The position numbers were made by a program, and so were the translations under genes. From NCBI RefSeq assembly GCF_947500975.1, contig NZ_CANMUE010000007.1, positions 1-64,000 of the forward strand: a DNA stretch of 64,000 nucleotides. The letters are read 5' to 3'. Under the pieces are notes generated by a model. That model did no database searches. It was given only the letters and a program-made list of their open reading frames with translations, and had not been told where the DNA came from. This DNA comes from an uncultured Polaribacter sp. (GTDB taxonomy: Bacteria > Bacteroidota > Bacteroidia > Flavobacteriales > Flavobacteriaceae). This document shows, piece by piece, positions 43,020-52,489 of this stretch (the first letter of the stretch is position 1; each line of letters opens with the position of its first letter).

Positions 43020-45800
43020 ATGAATTATAAAATGAAAAAAACATTATTTTTATTAACCTTACTAACCTCTTGGCTTTGTGTCTCGCAAATACAACCTATA
43101 GTTTATAATACAACTTTTGACGATTCAGCTTGTGCTTGTACATCATGGATAAATAAAGATATTGCGGATCAGGGAGAATCCTCAACAACAGGTAGTAGTG
43201 AGGTTTTAAAGTTTGATGATTTAGAATCGGATGGTATTTATCAAGAAATTGCAATAGAAGCAAACAGTAATTATACATTAAATTTTAGTTATATATTTAG
43301 TTCTTTTTCATCAAATATTAATAATCTAGAAATTTATGTTTTAAAAGGTAGTGGGTATGAGTCAGGTTATACACCTGCTTATCCAGCAACAACTGAAACA
43401 GATTTGGGTTATAGAACTATTGCAGATGTAGAAACTGCAACAAATCAAATTTCTACCTTATTTTTATCACCTCCAACACATACAAGTGCATCAATAGCTT
43501 CATTATCATTTGATACAGGAGCAGAAACAAGTATTGCAATTTTTGTAAGATCTGTTGGTCCTTTTGATGATAATCTTCATGCAGAAGGAACACAATTAGC
43601 AAGTAATAAAAATAAAGGTTGGATGAATGGAAATGCTGAGGTTAGAATTGACAATTTTTCTTTAGTAAATAATGGATTAACTGTTTCTTATTTGCCAGTA
43701 CAACCTACAGTTTATAATACAACTTTTGACGATTCAGCTTGTGCTTGTACATCATGGATAAATAAAGATATTGCGGATCAGGGTGAAACTTCAACAACAG
43801 GTAGTAGTGAGGTTTTAAAGTTTGATGATTTAGAATCGGATGGTATTTATCAAGAAATTGCAGTAGAAGCAAACAGTAATTATACATTAAATTTTAGTTA
43901 CATATTTAGTTCTTTTTCATCAAATATTAATAATCTAGAAATTTATGTTTTAAAAGGGAGTGGGTATGAGTCAGGCTATATACCTGCTTATTCAGCAACA
44001 ACTGAAACAGATTTGGGTTATAGAACTATTGCAGATGTAGAAACTGCAACAAATCAAATTTCTACCTTACTTTTATCACCTCCAACACATACAAGTGCAT
44101 CAATAGCTTCATTATCATTTGATACAGGAGCAGAAACAAGTATTGCAATTTTTGTAAGATCTGTTGGTCCTTTTGATGATAATCTTCATGCAGAAGGAAC
44201 ACAATTAGCAAGTAATAAAAATAAAGGTTGGATGAATGGAAATGCTGAGGTTAGAATTGACAATCTTTCTTTGGTAAATAATGGGTATTCAAATAATGTA
44301 TGGCAAGGTGGTTCATCTGATTGGGCAACAGATTCTAATTGGGGGTTATCAACAATACCAACAGCGTTTAATAGAGTTGTAGTAGCTAATACTGGAACAA
44401 ATCCAATAATTGACGCTACAACAGGGGTAAGAGCATATAGTTTAAATGTCAATTCAGCAGCGGCATTAAGTATTAATTCTGGCGGTTCTTTAATTGTTAC
44501 AGATACTTCTGTTGGAGATGTAACTTATAATATTGCAGTGACAGATACAAATTGGCATTTAGCAACTTCACCAGTTTCAGGAGAAGATTATGATGATGCT
44601 TGGGTTACTGCTAATTCAATTGCTTCAGGAACTACAAGTGCGGCAAATAGAGGAATTGCTACTTACCAAAATGGAACAGCAGATGCAACAACTGGAAACT
44701 GGGTTTATATGCAAGGTGGTGCAAGTGGAACTTTTGATGATGGGGTGGGTTATTCGATATTAAGTAGCTCTGGTGTAGGAAACATTTCTTTTACAGGTAA
44801 AGTAAATACCTCAAGTATTACACCAGTTATAAGTCAAAGTGTTAATAATTGGAACCTGATTGGTAATTCGTACACATCTTATTTAGATGTTGCAGCATTT
44901 ATTACAGTAAATACAACTAATTTTGATAGTTCTTTTCAAGCAGTTTATGTTTGGAACGGAAGTGCTTATGTAGAAACAATTAGTGGTTATGTTCATCCAG
45001 GACAAGCATTTTTTGTAAGTGCAAGTTCCACTGGAACAGCAGCTTCTTTTACAATGGAAATGCAAAGTCATCAAACAGGAACTACTTTTCTTAAGAATTC
45101 TAATACTGATACTTCTATTGAGTTAAATATAACAGATGGAACAAGTAATAAAATTACTAAAATTAATTATTTAGAAGGAAAAACACTAGGATTAGATCCA
45201 GGTTTTGATATTGGGATGTTTACAGGTGTTTCTTCAGATTTAAGTCTTTATACTCAATTGGTAAATGATAATGAAGGAATTGCATTTGCAAGACAAGCAT
45301 TACCAAATTCTGATATAGAAACCAGTGTTATTCCTTTAGGTATGAAAGCAGCAGCAGGCAAAGAAATTACTTTTTTTGCAGAGTCATTAAATTTACCCAC
45401 TGGAATTAAAGTGTTTTTAGAAGATAGGTTCGATAACGTTTATACACGTTTAGACGAAGCAAACACTAGCTATAAAATTACTTTAACAGAGGCTGTTGAT
45501 GGAGTAGGACGTTTTTATTTACATACTTCTTCTAAATCTTCTTTAAGTATTGATAATAATGTAATTATAGATGACATAAGTATTTTTAAATCAGATGCCT
45601 CAACTTTAAGAATTGTTGGTTTACAACAAGGAAATATAAGTATAAAATTATTTAATATTCTTGGAAAACAAATGATGAGTTCTTCTTTTTATGCAAATGG
45701 GGTTAAAGATTTAGCTTTACCAAATTTAGCAAATGGAGTTTATATTGTTCAGTTAGTAACTGAATCGGGTAAACTGAATAAGAAGATTATTTTAGAATAA
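43020..45800 (+). CDS. T9SS type A sorting-domain protein with internal tandem duplication
   Basis: About 926 residues from ATG 43020 (a second in-frame ATG at 43032 begins MKKTLFLLTLLTSWLCVSQ, a signal peptide; a longer frame from 42978 is unlikely). Two modules of ~195 residues follow, about 96% identical, each with ACACTSWINKDIADQGE and NNLEIYVLKGSGYESGY, a jelly-roll-like composition. Then come an S/T/G-rich middle with NVWQGGSSDWATDSNW (a beta-helix/adhesin-type repeat start) and a T9SS type A tail: LRIVGLQQGNISIKLFNILG, ANGVYIVQLVTESGKLNKKI. The protein is exported to the surface. No catalytic motif is seen, so adhesin or structural roles are possible. Confidence 0.88.
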   Translation: MNYKMKKTLFLLTLLTSWLCVSQIQPIVYNTTFDDSACACTSWINKDIADQGESSTTGSSEVLKFDDLESDGIYQEIAIEANSNYTLNFSYIFSSFSSNINNLEIYVLKGSGYESGYTPAYPATTETDLGYRTIADVETATNQISTLFLSPPTHTSASIASLSFDTGAETSIAIFVRSVGPFDDNLHAEGTQLASNKNKGWMNGNAEVRIDNFSLVNNGLTVSYLPVQPTVYNTTFDDSACACTSWINKDIADQGETSTTGSSEVLKFDDLESDGIYQEIAVEANSNYTLNFSYIFSSFSSNINNLEIYVLKGSGYESGYIPAYSATTETDLGYRTIADVETATNQISTLLLSPPTHTSASIASLSFDTGAETSIAIFVRSVGPFDDNLHAEGTQLASNKNKGWMNGNAEVRIDNLSLVNNGYSNNVWQGGSSDWATDSNWGLSTIPTAFNRVVVANTGTNPIIDATTGVRAYSLNVNSAAALSINSGGSLIVTDTSVGDVTYNIAVTDTNWHLATSPVSGEDYDDAWVTANSIASGTTSAANRGIATYQNGTADATTGNWVYMQGGASGTFDDGVGYSILSSSGVGNISFTGKVNTSSITPVISQSVNNWNLIGNSYTSYLDVAAFITVNTTNFDSSFQAVYVWNGSAYVETISGYVHPGQAFFVSASSTGTAASFTMEMQSHQTGTTFLKNSNTDTSIELNITDGTSNKITKINYLEGKTLGLDPGFDIGMFTGVSSDLSLYTQLVNDNEGIAFARQALPNSDIETSVIPLGMKAAAGKEITFFAESLNLPTGIKVFLEDRFDNVYTRLDEANTSYKITLTEAVDGVGRFYLHTSSKSSLSIDNNVIIDDISIFKSDASTLRIVGLQQGNISIKLFNILGKQMMSSSFYANGVKDLALPNLANGVYIVQLVTESGKLNKKIILE
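43091..44284 (+). repeat. 609-bp-period in-frame tandem duplication
   Basis: 43091-43675 and 43700-44284 are about 585-bp copies separated by 24 bp, period 609 bp (203 codons). The translated units differ at about eight of ~195 residues (for example ESS/ETS, AIEA/AVEA, TPAYP/IPAYS, FLS/LLS). Confidence 0.95.
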
Positions 45801-45827
45801 TAACTAACTTTTAAAAAAGAATTCATC

Positions 45828-45995
45828 ATGAAAAAAGATATAAAAAAATCAGAAGATATTACTCGTAAAGATGCCATCAAAAAAATTGGAAACTATGGTA
45901 AGTACGCAGCATTAACTGCTTTGGGTACTTATATGATTCTAAACCCACAAAAAGCTCAAGCAGCTTCACCAGAAGCTCCAGGTACAGGTTTTTAA
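45828..45995 (+). CDS. 55-aa Tat-like signal mini-protein
   Basis: A complete frame from ATG 45828 to TAA 45995: MKKDIKKSEDITRKDAIKKI begins it, GNYGKYAALTALGTYMILNP is the hydrophobic core, and it ends KAQAASPEAPGTGF. The layout is that of a twin-arginine signal peptide: basic n-region with TRKDAIKKIG (RK where RR is standard), weakly hydrophobic core, and an AQA cleavage-like motif, leaving only about ten mature residues. It lies 27 bp after the T9SS gene on the same strand and before a strong terminator, so it is likely co-transcribed. Similar mini-proteins occur in flavobacteria next to T9SS cargo, to my recollection. Function unknown. Confidence 0.75.
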   Translation: MKKDIKKSEDITRKDAIKKIGNYGKYAALTALGTYMILNPQKAQAASPEAPGTGF

Positions 45996-46012
45996 TAAAA
46001 TAAATTAATATT

Positions 46013-46048
46013 AAAAATCCGTTTAGAAATTTTCTAAACGGATTTTTT
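46013..46048. terminator. Terminator between the 55-aa gene and secA
   Basis: Stem AAAAATCCGTTTAGAAA/TTTCTAAACGGATTTTT with T-run; serves both convergent transcripts. Confidence 0.9.
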
Positions 46049-46090
46049 ATTTATGTAAAACAAATGAACTTGTATTTTAGTAATAATGTA

Positions 46091-49000
46091 CTATTTGTTT
46101 ACTAATACCCATTCTCCTTTTTCAATTAAAGGAATAGCTTGTTTAAATTTCACTTCTTTTTCTTCGCCACTCATTACATTTTTAATAGTAACTTTTTCAT
46201 TTCTACCAATTTTTGGCTGCTCTCTAACAACAGTTTCTATTGGTTCTGATGATTGCTGACGAGAATTTTGAATGGCTTGTTCAGTTGAATTTTGAACGTC
46301 AGCTTTACTTGTACTTAAATTTTGTCTTTTTTGTTGACGAGCTTCAGAAATCTGATTAGATTGCTGTGGTAATTCTCCTTTAAATAAGAATGATAATACT
46401 TCTTTATTAATTTCATCAACCGTTAATTTGAATAATTCAAAAGCTTCAAACTTATAAATTAATAATGGATCCTTTTGCTCATAAGATGCATTTTGAACTG
46501 ACTGTTTTAAATCATCCATTTTACGTAAATGATCTTTCCAGTTTTCATCTATAATTGCTAAAGTGATGTTTTTTTCAAAATCAGTAATCAAACTTTTTCC
46601 TTCGCTTTCATAAGCATCTTTTAAGTTGGTAACAACTTGTAGAGATTTAATTCCGTCAGTAAAAGGTACCACAATTCTTTCATAACGATCACCTTCGTTT
46701 TCGTAAACATCTTTAATAACGGGATATGCTAAAATGGCGTTTCTTTCAATCTTATTTTTATAATGTTCAGAAACAATTTCATATAATTTATCAGTTAATT
46801 CTTTTTCTGATAGTTTTTCGAAATCTTCTTGAGAGAAAGGAGAGGTCATTGATGAAAAACGAATCAATTCAAACTCAAAATTTTGAAAATCTTTTACAGA
46901 TTTGTTGCTGTTAATAATAGATTCGCAAGTATCATAAATCATATTTGCAATATCAACCTGTAAACGTTTACCATCTAAAGCATGACGTCTTCTTTTATAA
47001 ACAAACTCACGTTGAGCGTTCATAATATCATCATATTCTAACAAACGTTTTCTGATACCAAAGTTGTTTTCTTCTACTTTCTTTTGAGCTCTTTCAATAG
47101 ATTTAGAAATCATAGAATGCTGAATTACTTCACCTTCTTTTAACCCCATTCTATCCATCATTTTAGCAATTCTATCAGAACCAAATAAACGCATTAAATT
47201 ATCATCTAAAGCAACGTAAAATTGAGAAGAACCAACATCACCTTGTCTTCCTGCACGTCCTCTAAGTTGTCTATCTACACGTCTAGAATCATGTCTTTCT
47301 GTTCCAATAATAGCTAAACCTCCAGCTTCTTTAACTTCGTTAGAAAGTTTAATATCTGTTCCACGTCCAGCCATATTTGTTGCAATTGTAACAACTCCAG
47401 GATTACCAGCTTGCGCAACAACGTCTGCTTCACGTTTATGTAATTTTGCATTTAAAATATTATGAGGAATTTTACGCATTTGTAACATTCTACCTAATAA
47501 TTCTGATATTTCTACTGATGTTGTACCTACTAAAACAGGGCGTTTTTCTTCAACCAATTTTACAATATCATCAATAACTGCGTTGTATTTTTCTCGAGCA
47601 GTTTTATAGATTAGATCTTCTTTATCATCTCTTTGAATTGGTTTGTTTGTAGGTATTTCTACCACATCTAACTTGTAGATTTCCCATAATTCACCAGCTT
47701 CAGTAATTGCAGTTCCTGTCATTCCAGACAGTTTTCTGTACATTCTAAAGTAATTTTGTAATGTAACTGTTGCAAAAGTTTGAGTGGCGTCTTCAATTTT
47801 TACATTTTCTTTTGCTTCAATTGCTTGGTGTAATCCATCAGAATAACGACGACCGTCCATAATACGTCCAGTCTGTTCATCAACAATCATTACTTTATTA
47901 TCCATCACAACGTATTCAACATCTTTTTCAAAAACAGTATATGCTTTTAAAAGTTGGTTCATTGTGTGAATACGTTCACTTTTTACACTAAAATCTTTGT
48001 ATAATTCTTCTTTTTGTGAAGTTTTTTCTTCAGTTGTAGCATCTGAACTATCAATTTCACCAATTTTTACACCAATATCTGGTAATACAAAGAAACTATC
48101 ATTTTTTGTTTTTTCTGATAAATGGGCAATACCTTTATCGGTTAAATCAATTTGATTGTTTTTTTCTTCAATAACAAACCATAAAGCTTCGTCTATCTCT
48201 GGCATCAACTTATTGTTGTCTGCCATATAGTAGTTTTCTGTTTTCTGAAGAATTTGTTTGATTCCTTCTTGAGACAAAAATTTAATTAAAGCTTTATTTT
48301 TTGGTAAACCTCTATAAACTCTTAGTAATTGAAATCCTCCTTCTTTATCATTACCTGCAGCAATTAATTTTTTAGCTTCTGCCAAAACACCAATTAAGTA
48401 TTTACTCTGTATTCCTACTAAATCAGAGACTAAAGGTTTTAACTCGTTAAATTCATGTCTGTCTCCTTGTGGAACTGGTCCTGAAATAATTAACGGCGTT
48501 CTTGCATCATCAATTAAAACAGAATCTACTTCATCAATAATGGCATAATTAGGAGCTCTTTGAACTAAATCGTCTTTAGAGCTAGCCATATTATCACGTA
48601 AATAATCGAAACCAAATTCATTGTTAGTACCATAGGTAATATCTGCATTGTAGGCTTTTCTACGTGCATCTGAATTGGGTTGATGATAATCTATACAATC
48701 TGTAGAAAGTCCGTGAAACTCAAAAATAGGAGCCATCCACGCTCTATCACGCTTTGCTAAGTAGTCATTTACAGTTACTAAATGTACGCCTTTACCTGTT
48801 AAAGCATTTAGGTATACTGGTAAAGTAGAAACTAAGGTTTTACCTTCACCAGTCATCATTTCTGCAACTTTACCTTGGTGTAAAACAGAACCTCCAATTA
48901 ATTGAACATTATAATGAATCATGTCCCAAGTAACAGGTTTACCAGCGGCATCCCAAGAATTTGCCCAAAAAGCTTTGTCACCTTCTAAAGTTACATTGTC

Positions 49001-49429
49001 TCTATCTGCAGATAATTCTCTGTCAAAAGGAGTTGCTGTAACTTCTATTTCATTGTTTTCTACAAAACGTTTTGCTGTTTCTTTAACAACAGCAAAAGCT
49101 TCTGGCATGATTTGTAAAAGTGTAGCTTCTGATAATTGATAAGCTTCATCTTTTAAAGTATCAATTTCTGAATAAATATCTTCTTGTCTATCTATATCTG
49201 CATTTTTAGCTTCTTCTTCTAAAGAGGAAATTTTATCATCAAGTTCTTTAGTTGCTTCGTTTAATCTTGCTTTAAATTCAAAAGTTTTTGCACGTAATTC
49301 ATCATGTGAAAGTTTAGAAAACGAAGCTTCAAATTTCTTTACATCATCTACAACGGGTTGTAAATTTTTTAAATCTTTTTGTTGTTTATCACCCACAAAA
49401 AGTTTGATAACGGAGTTTAATATGCTCAT
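46091..49429 (-). CDS. secA: Preprotein translocase ATPase SecA
   Basis: 1112 residues, longer than the ~900 of E. coli SecA, as is usual in Bacteroidota, mainly through an insert in the first nucleotide-binding domain (~residues 320-440). Walker A is [13 protein letters not shown], Walker [18 protein letters not shown], and the second lobe has [13 protein letters not shown] and [18 protein letters not shown]. It drives Sec-dependent export. The C-terminus keeps KIGRNE but continues [18 protein letters not shown] instead of the Cys-rich zinc/SecB motif (CxCxSGxxxxCC). Monocistronic. Confidence 0.98.
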   Translation of the reverse strand: MSILNSVIKLFVGDKQQKDLKNLQPVVDDVKKFEASFSKLSHDELRAKTFEFKARLNEATKELDDKISSLEEEAKNADIDRQEDIYSEIDTLKDEAYQLSEATLLQIMPEAFAVVKETAKRFVENNEIEVTATPFDRELSADRDNVTLEGDKAFWANSWDAAGKPVTWDMIHYNVQLIGGSVLHQGKVAEMMTGEGKTLVSTLPVYLNALTGKGVHLVTVNDYLAKRDRAWMAPIFEFHGLSTDCIDYHQPNSDARRKAYNADITYGTNNEFGFDYLRDNMASSKDDLVQRAPNYAIIDEVDSVLIDDARTPLIISGPVPQGDRHEFNELKPLVSDLVGIQSKYLIGVLAEAKKLIAAGNDKEGGFQLLRVYRGLPKNKALIKFLSQEGIKQILQKTENYYMADNNKLMPEIDEALWFVIEEKNNQIDLTDKGIAHLSEKTKNDSFFVLPDIGVKIGEIDSSDATTEEKTSQKEELYKDFSVKSERIHTMNQLLKAYTVFEKDVEYVVMDNKVMIVDEQTGRIMDGRRYSDGLHQAIEAKENVKIEDATQTFATVTLQNYFRMYRKLSGMTGTAITEAGELWEIYKLDVVEIPTNKPIQRDDKEDLIYKTAREKYNAVIDDIVKLVEEKRPVLVGTTSVEISELLGRMLQMRKIPHNILNAKLHKREADVVAQAGNPGVVTIATNMAGRGTDIKLSNEVKEAGGLAIIGTERHDSRRVDRQLRGRAGRQGDVGSSQFYVALDDNLMRLFGSDRIAKMMDRMGLKEGEVIQHSMISKSIERAQKKVEENNFGIRKRLLEYDDIMNAQREFVYKRRRHALDGKRLQVDIANMIYDTCESIINSNKSVKDFQNFEFELIRFSSMTSPFSQEDFEKLSEKELTDKLYEIVSEHYKNKIERNAILAYPVIKDVYENEGDRYERIVVPFTDGIKSLQVVTNLKDAYESEGKSLITDFEKNITLAIIDENWKDHLRKMDDLKQSVQNASYEQKDPLLIYKFEAFELFKLTVDEINKEVLSFLFKGELPQQSNQISEARQQKRQNLSTSKADVQNSTEQAIQNSRQQSSEPIETVVREQPKIGRNEKVTIKNVMSGEEKEVKFKQAIPLIEKGEWVLVNK

Positions 49430-49532
49430 TATGTGTATGTTTTTAAGCTATTTAGTTAGCTGTATTGTTTTGTTTTATAAGCTAGCTTTATAGGCTAGGA
49501 AAAATAGTATTTTCTCAATTAAAAGAAAAACA

Positions 49533-49560
49533 AAAAAAAAGCCTCTTTAGAGACTTTTTA
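49533..49560 (-). terminator. Terminator after the DUF2795 gene
   Basis: Minus-strand stem GTCTCT/AGAGGC (one T-G pair) framed by AAAAA/TTTTT, with an extended T-run, 18 bp after the gene stop. Confidence 0.75.
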
Positions 49561-49577
49561 TATTTTAATTATTTAAT

Positions 49578-49799
49578 TTAGTATTCATCCTCATTCCAAA
49601 GATAATCATCTTCTGTAGGATAGTCAGGCCAAATTTCAATAATAGAATCATAAGCATCACCTTCGTCTTCAATATCTTGTAGATTTTCAACTACTTCAAG
49701 AGGAGATCCTGTTCTAATAGCATAATCTATTAATTCGTCTTTGGTTGCTGGCCAAGGTGCATCTGCTAAATAAGATGCTAATTCTAATGTCCAATACAT
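49578..49799 (-). CDS. DUF2795 small protein
   Basis: 73 residues. MYWTLELASYLADAPWPATKDELIDYAIRTG and GSPLEVVENLQDIEDEGDAYDSIIEIWPDYPTE match the DUF2795 pattern; the protein is acidic and mostly helical, with no signal. Flavobacteria nearly always have this gene, often near secA. A role in nucleic-acid or stress processes has been guessed; none is shown. Confidence 0.9.
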   Translation of the reverse strand: MYWTLELASYLADAPWPATKDELIDYAIRTGSPLEVVENLQDIEDEGDAYDSIIEIWPDYPTEDDYLWNEDEY

Positions 49800-49888
49800 T
49801 TCTTAATGTTTAATTTTGTGCAAAAATAATTTTTTTACGCAATTATGCAAGTCTTTTTTAAGAAATTTCTATTCAATAAATAAAGAAC

Positions 49889-50464
49889 TTACGATTTTTT
49901 TTCAGGAACCCATTTAATTTCCTCTACTGATAAGTCTTTAGACAACTTTCGTGCCAATACAAAAAGGTAGTCAGAAAGTCTGTTTAAATATTTTAAGATG
50001 TCATTATTAATAGTTTCTAGATCATTTAATTCTACAGAAAGACGTTCTGCTCGTCTGCAAACGCATCTAGCTATGTGACAGAATGACACAGCTTGATGCC
50101 CACCAGGCAAAATAAAATGTGTCATCTGAGGTAATTCTTCATCCATTGTATCAATTCCCTTTTCTAAAAATAGGATAGAAACTTTATCAATTTTTGGGAT
50201 ATTTAATCGTTCTTTTCCGCTTTTTAATGTTTTTTTTTCAGGTGGAGTTGCCAACATAGCACCTAGAGTGAACAATTCAGTTTGAATTTGTAATAAAGTA
50301 TCTTTTATTTCTTGGCTGATTTCTTGATCTTTAATTAATCCAATATACGAGTTTAGCTCATCTACTGTTCCATAGCTTTCTATACGTAAATTGTATTTTT
50401 TTACTCTTGTACCACCAAATAAAGCAGTAGTTCCTTTATCGCCAGTTTTTGTATATATTTTCAT
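49889..50464 (-). CDS. Cob(I)alamin adenosyltransferase, PduO type
   Basis: 191 residues. MKIYTKTGDKGTTALFGGTRVKK is the ATP-binding start of PduO-type ATP:cob(I)alamin adenosyltransferases, followed by RIESYGTVDELNSYIGL and the active-site loop ARCVCRRAERLSVEL, with LNRLSDYLFVLARKL near the end. It adds the 5'-deoxyadenosyl group to cob(I)alamin. This fits with possible B12 uptake by the FecCD-type transporter in the window, though that link is only inference. Confidence 0.95.
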   Translation of the reverse strand: MKIYTKTGDKGTTALFGGTRVKKYNLRIESYGTVDELNSYIGLIKDQEISQEIKDTLLQIQTELFTLGAMLATPPEKKTLKSGKERLNIPKIDKVSILFLEKGIDTMDEELPQMTHFILPGGHQAVSFCHIARCVCRRAERLSVELNDLETINNDILKYLNRLSDYLFVLARKLSKDLSVEEIKWVPEKKS

Positions 50465-50510
50465 AATTTATAATTCAATGTTTTGAAATTTAAATTCATA
50501 GTTACGATGT

Positions 50511-50996
50511 TTAAACTCTTATTGTAAAATGCTCTTTTTGTTGTTCTTTTCTGAAGAAAATTAAGCCCAAATAAAACAAATCAATTGTTACTGTAGCTTG
50601 ATTATTTTTAATGAGTTTTTTCCAAATATTGTATGTTTTTTTGTCTCTATGAATTTTATTAATAACGATAAAATAATTATTTTGATCTTTAAGAAATGGT
50701 TTTAAGATTAAGTTGTTTATAAATAGAATTTTACAGTCGCTACTTAAACTTTTACTTAATGTTTTTAAGTCGAAATAAATTTCATCGATATTAAAATAAT
50801 TAACTATTTTTAAAACGACTTTTTGTTCTTTTTTTGATAGACATTTTAACTCAGTATAATTATTAAGAATATTGTTTTTTACAACTTTTTGATACAATCC
50901 TTTCGTTACAAAATCATATACAAAAGGAGAATGTACTCCGTGTTGATTTGTAGATTTTACCAAGAATTTTAAATATGAAATAGCTCTAAAAAACAT
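50511..50996 (-). CDS. Short relative of a SAM-methyltransferase lacking the SAM-binding core
   Basis: 161 residues. The N-terminus AISYLKFLVKSTNQHGVHSPFVYDFVTKGLY and the C-terminus QATVTIDLFYLGLIFFRKEQQKEHFTIRV match both ends of a Bacteroidota class I methyltransferase family that is normally about 230-260 residues. The middle, where a LELGTSLGxST-like SAM loop belongs, reads NYFNIDEIYFDLKTLSKSLS and is shortened, so no SAM-binding glycine motif remains. The frame is open with normal codon use, so the truncated protein may still be expressed. It overlaps the hutI stop by one base at its start. Confidence 0.7.
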   Translation of the reverse strand: MFFRAISYLKFLVKSTNQHGVHSPFVYDFVTKGLYQKVVKNNILNNYTELKCLSKKEQKVVLKIVNYFNIDEIYFDLKTLSKSLSSDCKILFINNLILKPFLKDQNNYFIVINKIHRDKKTYNIWKKLIKNNQATVTIDLFYLGLIFFRKEQQKEHFTIRV

Positions 50997-52231
50997 TAAA
51001 TTTTATTTCCATTTATATACACCTTATCAATTAAATTAGAACCAAAACTATAAGGTATAAAATTATAAGAAGGTATTTCTTTTGTGATGATAAAATTGGC
51101 TAATTTTCCCTTTGTGATACTTCCAACTTTATCTGATAGATTCATTGCAAAAGCAGCATTAATAGTTGCGGCATTTATGGCTTCCTCTGGTGTCATTTTC
51201 ATTTTAATACAAGCTGTTGCAACTACAAAATTCATGTTTCCAGAAGGTGTAGAGCCAGGGTTATAATCTGTTGCCAATGCCAAAGGTAAATTTGCATCAA
51301 TAATTTTTCTTGCTGGTGTGTAAGGTATTCCTAAGAAAAAAGAACAGGAGGGAAGTGCAACAGGCATAGTGTTGGAAGTTTGCAAGCTTGTAATATCTTT
51401 ATCTGTTAAAATTTCTAAATGGTCTACAGATAAAGCTTTATGTTTTGTAGCAATTTGGATTCCTCCAATGGCATTAAACTGATTTACATGAACTTTAGGT
51501 GTTAAATTATATTGTTTTGCTGAGCCTAGAATTCTGTCTGTATCTTCCACAGTAAAATATCCTTTTTCACAAAAAACATCTATAAAATCGGCTAGATTTT
51601 CGGCAGCAATTTTGGGTAGCATTTTATCAATAATTAAATTAATATACCCTTCTTTATTATTTTTATATTCAGCAGGAACTGCATGAGCACCTAAAAAAGT
51701 TGCTTTGATAGGAATTTTATAGTTCTCTTTGAGTTTTTTAATTACTCTTAGTATTTTTAACTCAGCATCAACGGTTAACCCATAACCAGATTTTATTTCT
51801 ATAGCACCTGTTCCCAAAGCTATTACTTCGTCTAATCTTTTTTTAGATTGATTATATAAATCTTTTTCTAAAGTTTCTTGAAGTTTTTTGGCAGAATTTA
51901 AAATTCCACCACCGTTATTAGCAATTTCTTCATAAGATAAACCATTAATTCTATCCACAAATTCTTGTTCTCTATGACCAGCAAAAACAATGTGTGTATG
52001 AGAATCGCACCAAGTTGGTAATATTATTTTACCAGAACAGTCTATGATTTTATCAATAGAAAAAGTTGGTGCTTCATTCATCAAACCAAAATCAGCAATT
52101 AAATCATTTTTAATTAATAAATAAGCATTTTTTATTGTTGGTAAAATACTCATTTCTTTACCAGAAACTTTATGTAAAGAAGTATCTCTAACTTGAATAA
52201 GTTCTTTTATATTGATGAATAATTTGGTCAT
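50996..52231 (-). CDS. hutI: Imidazolonepropionase
   Basis: 411 residues of the amidohydrolase barrel. It hydrolyses 4-imidazolone-5-propionate to formiminoglutamate in histidine breakdown. The metal site includes WCDSHTHIVFAGHREQEF (HxH), LGAHAVPAEY, VHVNQFNAIGG, SVDHLEI and the catalytic Asp in LALATDYNPGS. The other hut genes are not next to it. It overlaps the downstream truncated methyltransferase gene by one base. Confidence 0.96.
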   Translation of the reverse strand: MTKLFINIKELIQVRDTSLHKVSGKEMSILPTIKNAYLLIKNDLIADFGLMNEAPTFSIDKIIDCSGKIILPTWCDSHTHIVFAGHREQEFVDRINGLSYEEIANNGGGILNSAKKLQETLEKDLYNQSKKRLDEVIALGTGAIEIKSGYGLTVDAELKILRVIKKLKENYKIPIKATFLGAHAVPAEYKNNKEGYINLIIDKMLPKIAAENLADFIDVFCEKGYFTVEDTDRILGSAKQYNLTPKVHVNQFNAIGGIQIATKHKALSVDHLEILTDKDITSLQTSNTMPVALPSCSFFLGIPYTPARKIIDANLPLALATDYNPGSTPSGNMNFVVATACIKMKMTPEEAINAATINAAFAMNLSDKVGSITKGKLANFIITKEIPSYNFIPYSFGSNLIDKVYINGNKI

Positions 52232-52295
52232 AAAATGATTAAATTAACTATAACAAACATACATAAATCTATTGAAATGATAACAGAAAACGAAT

Positions 52296-52409
52296 ATGCT
52301 TCTTATTATAAGTAATACATTCTCTAATACTGATGATTCAGAATCTAGTGATAGTGATTTACCAGTTAAAAATTCAGTCTTTCAAATCTCTATAGGGTAT
52401 AAGTATTAA
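52296..52409 (+). pseudogene. Possible C-terminal remnant of an outer-membrane barrel gene
   Basis: A 37-codon frame ends DLPVKNSVFQISIGYKY and a stop. That ending is typical of the final transmembrane strand of an outer-membrane barrel (alternating residues, terminal aromatic). The upstream frame is closed by TAA just before the ATG, and hutI starts 65 bp away on the other strand, so there is no room for the rest of such a gene. A terminator follows, as for a real gene end. Confidence 0.45.
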
Positions 52410-52430
52410 TCATTATAAATGTAAAATACT

Positions 52431-52467
52431 AAAAAAAAGCTTGTGATTTTTTCATAAGCTTTTTTTT
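52431..52467. terminator. Bidirectional terminator of fumC and the remnant
   Basis: Stem AAAAAAAGCTTGTGA/TCATAAGCTTTTTTT with one G-T pair and a T-rich loop; T-runs in both directions. Confidence 0.8.
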
Positions 52468-52489
52468 AGTATAGAAGTATATTTAAATT

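Noticed and set aside
43091..44284. Insertion sequence or assembly error as cause of the duplication
   Set aside because: No transposase or terminal inverted repeats; the copies differ at several positions, so it is not a simple assembly duplicate.
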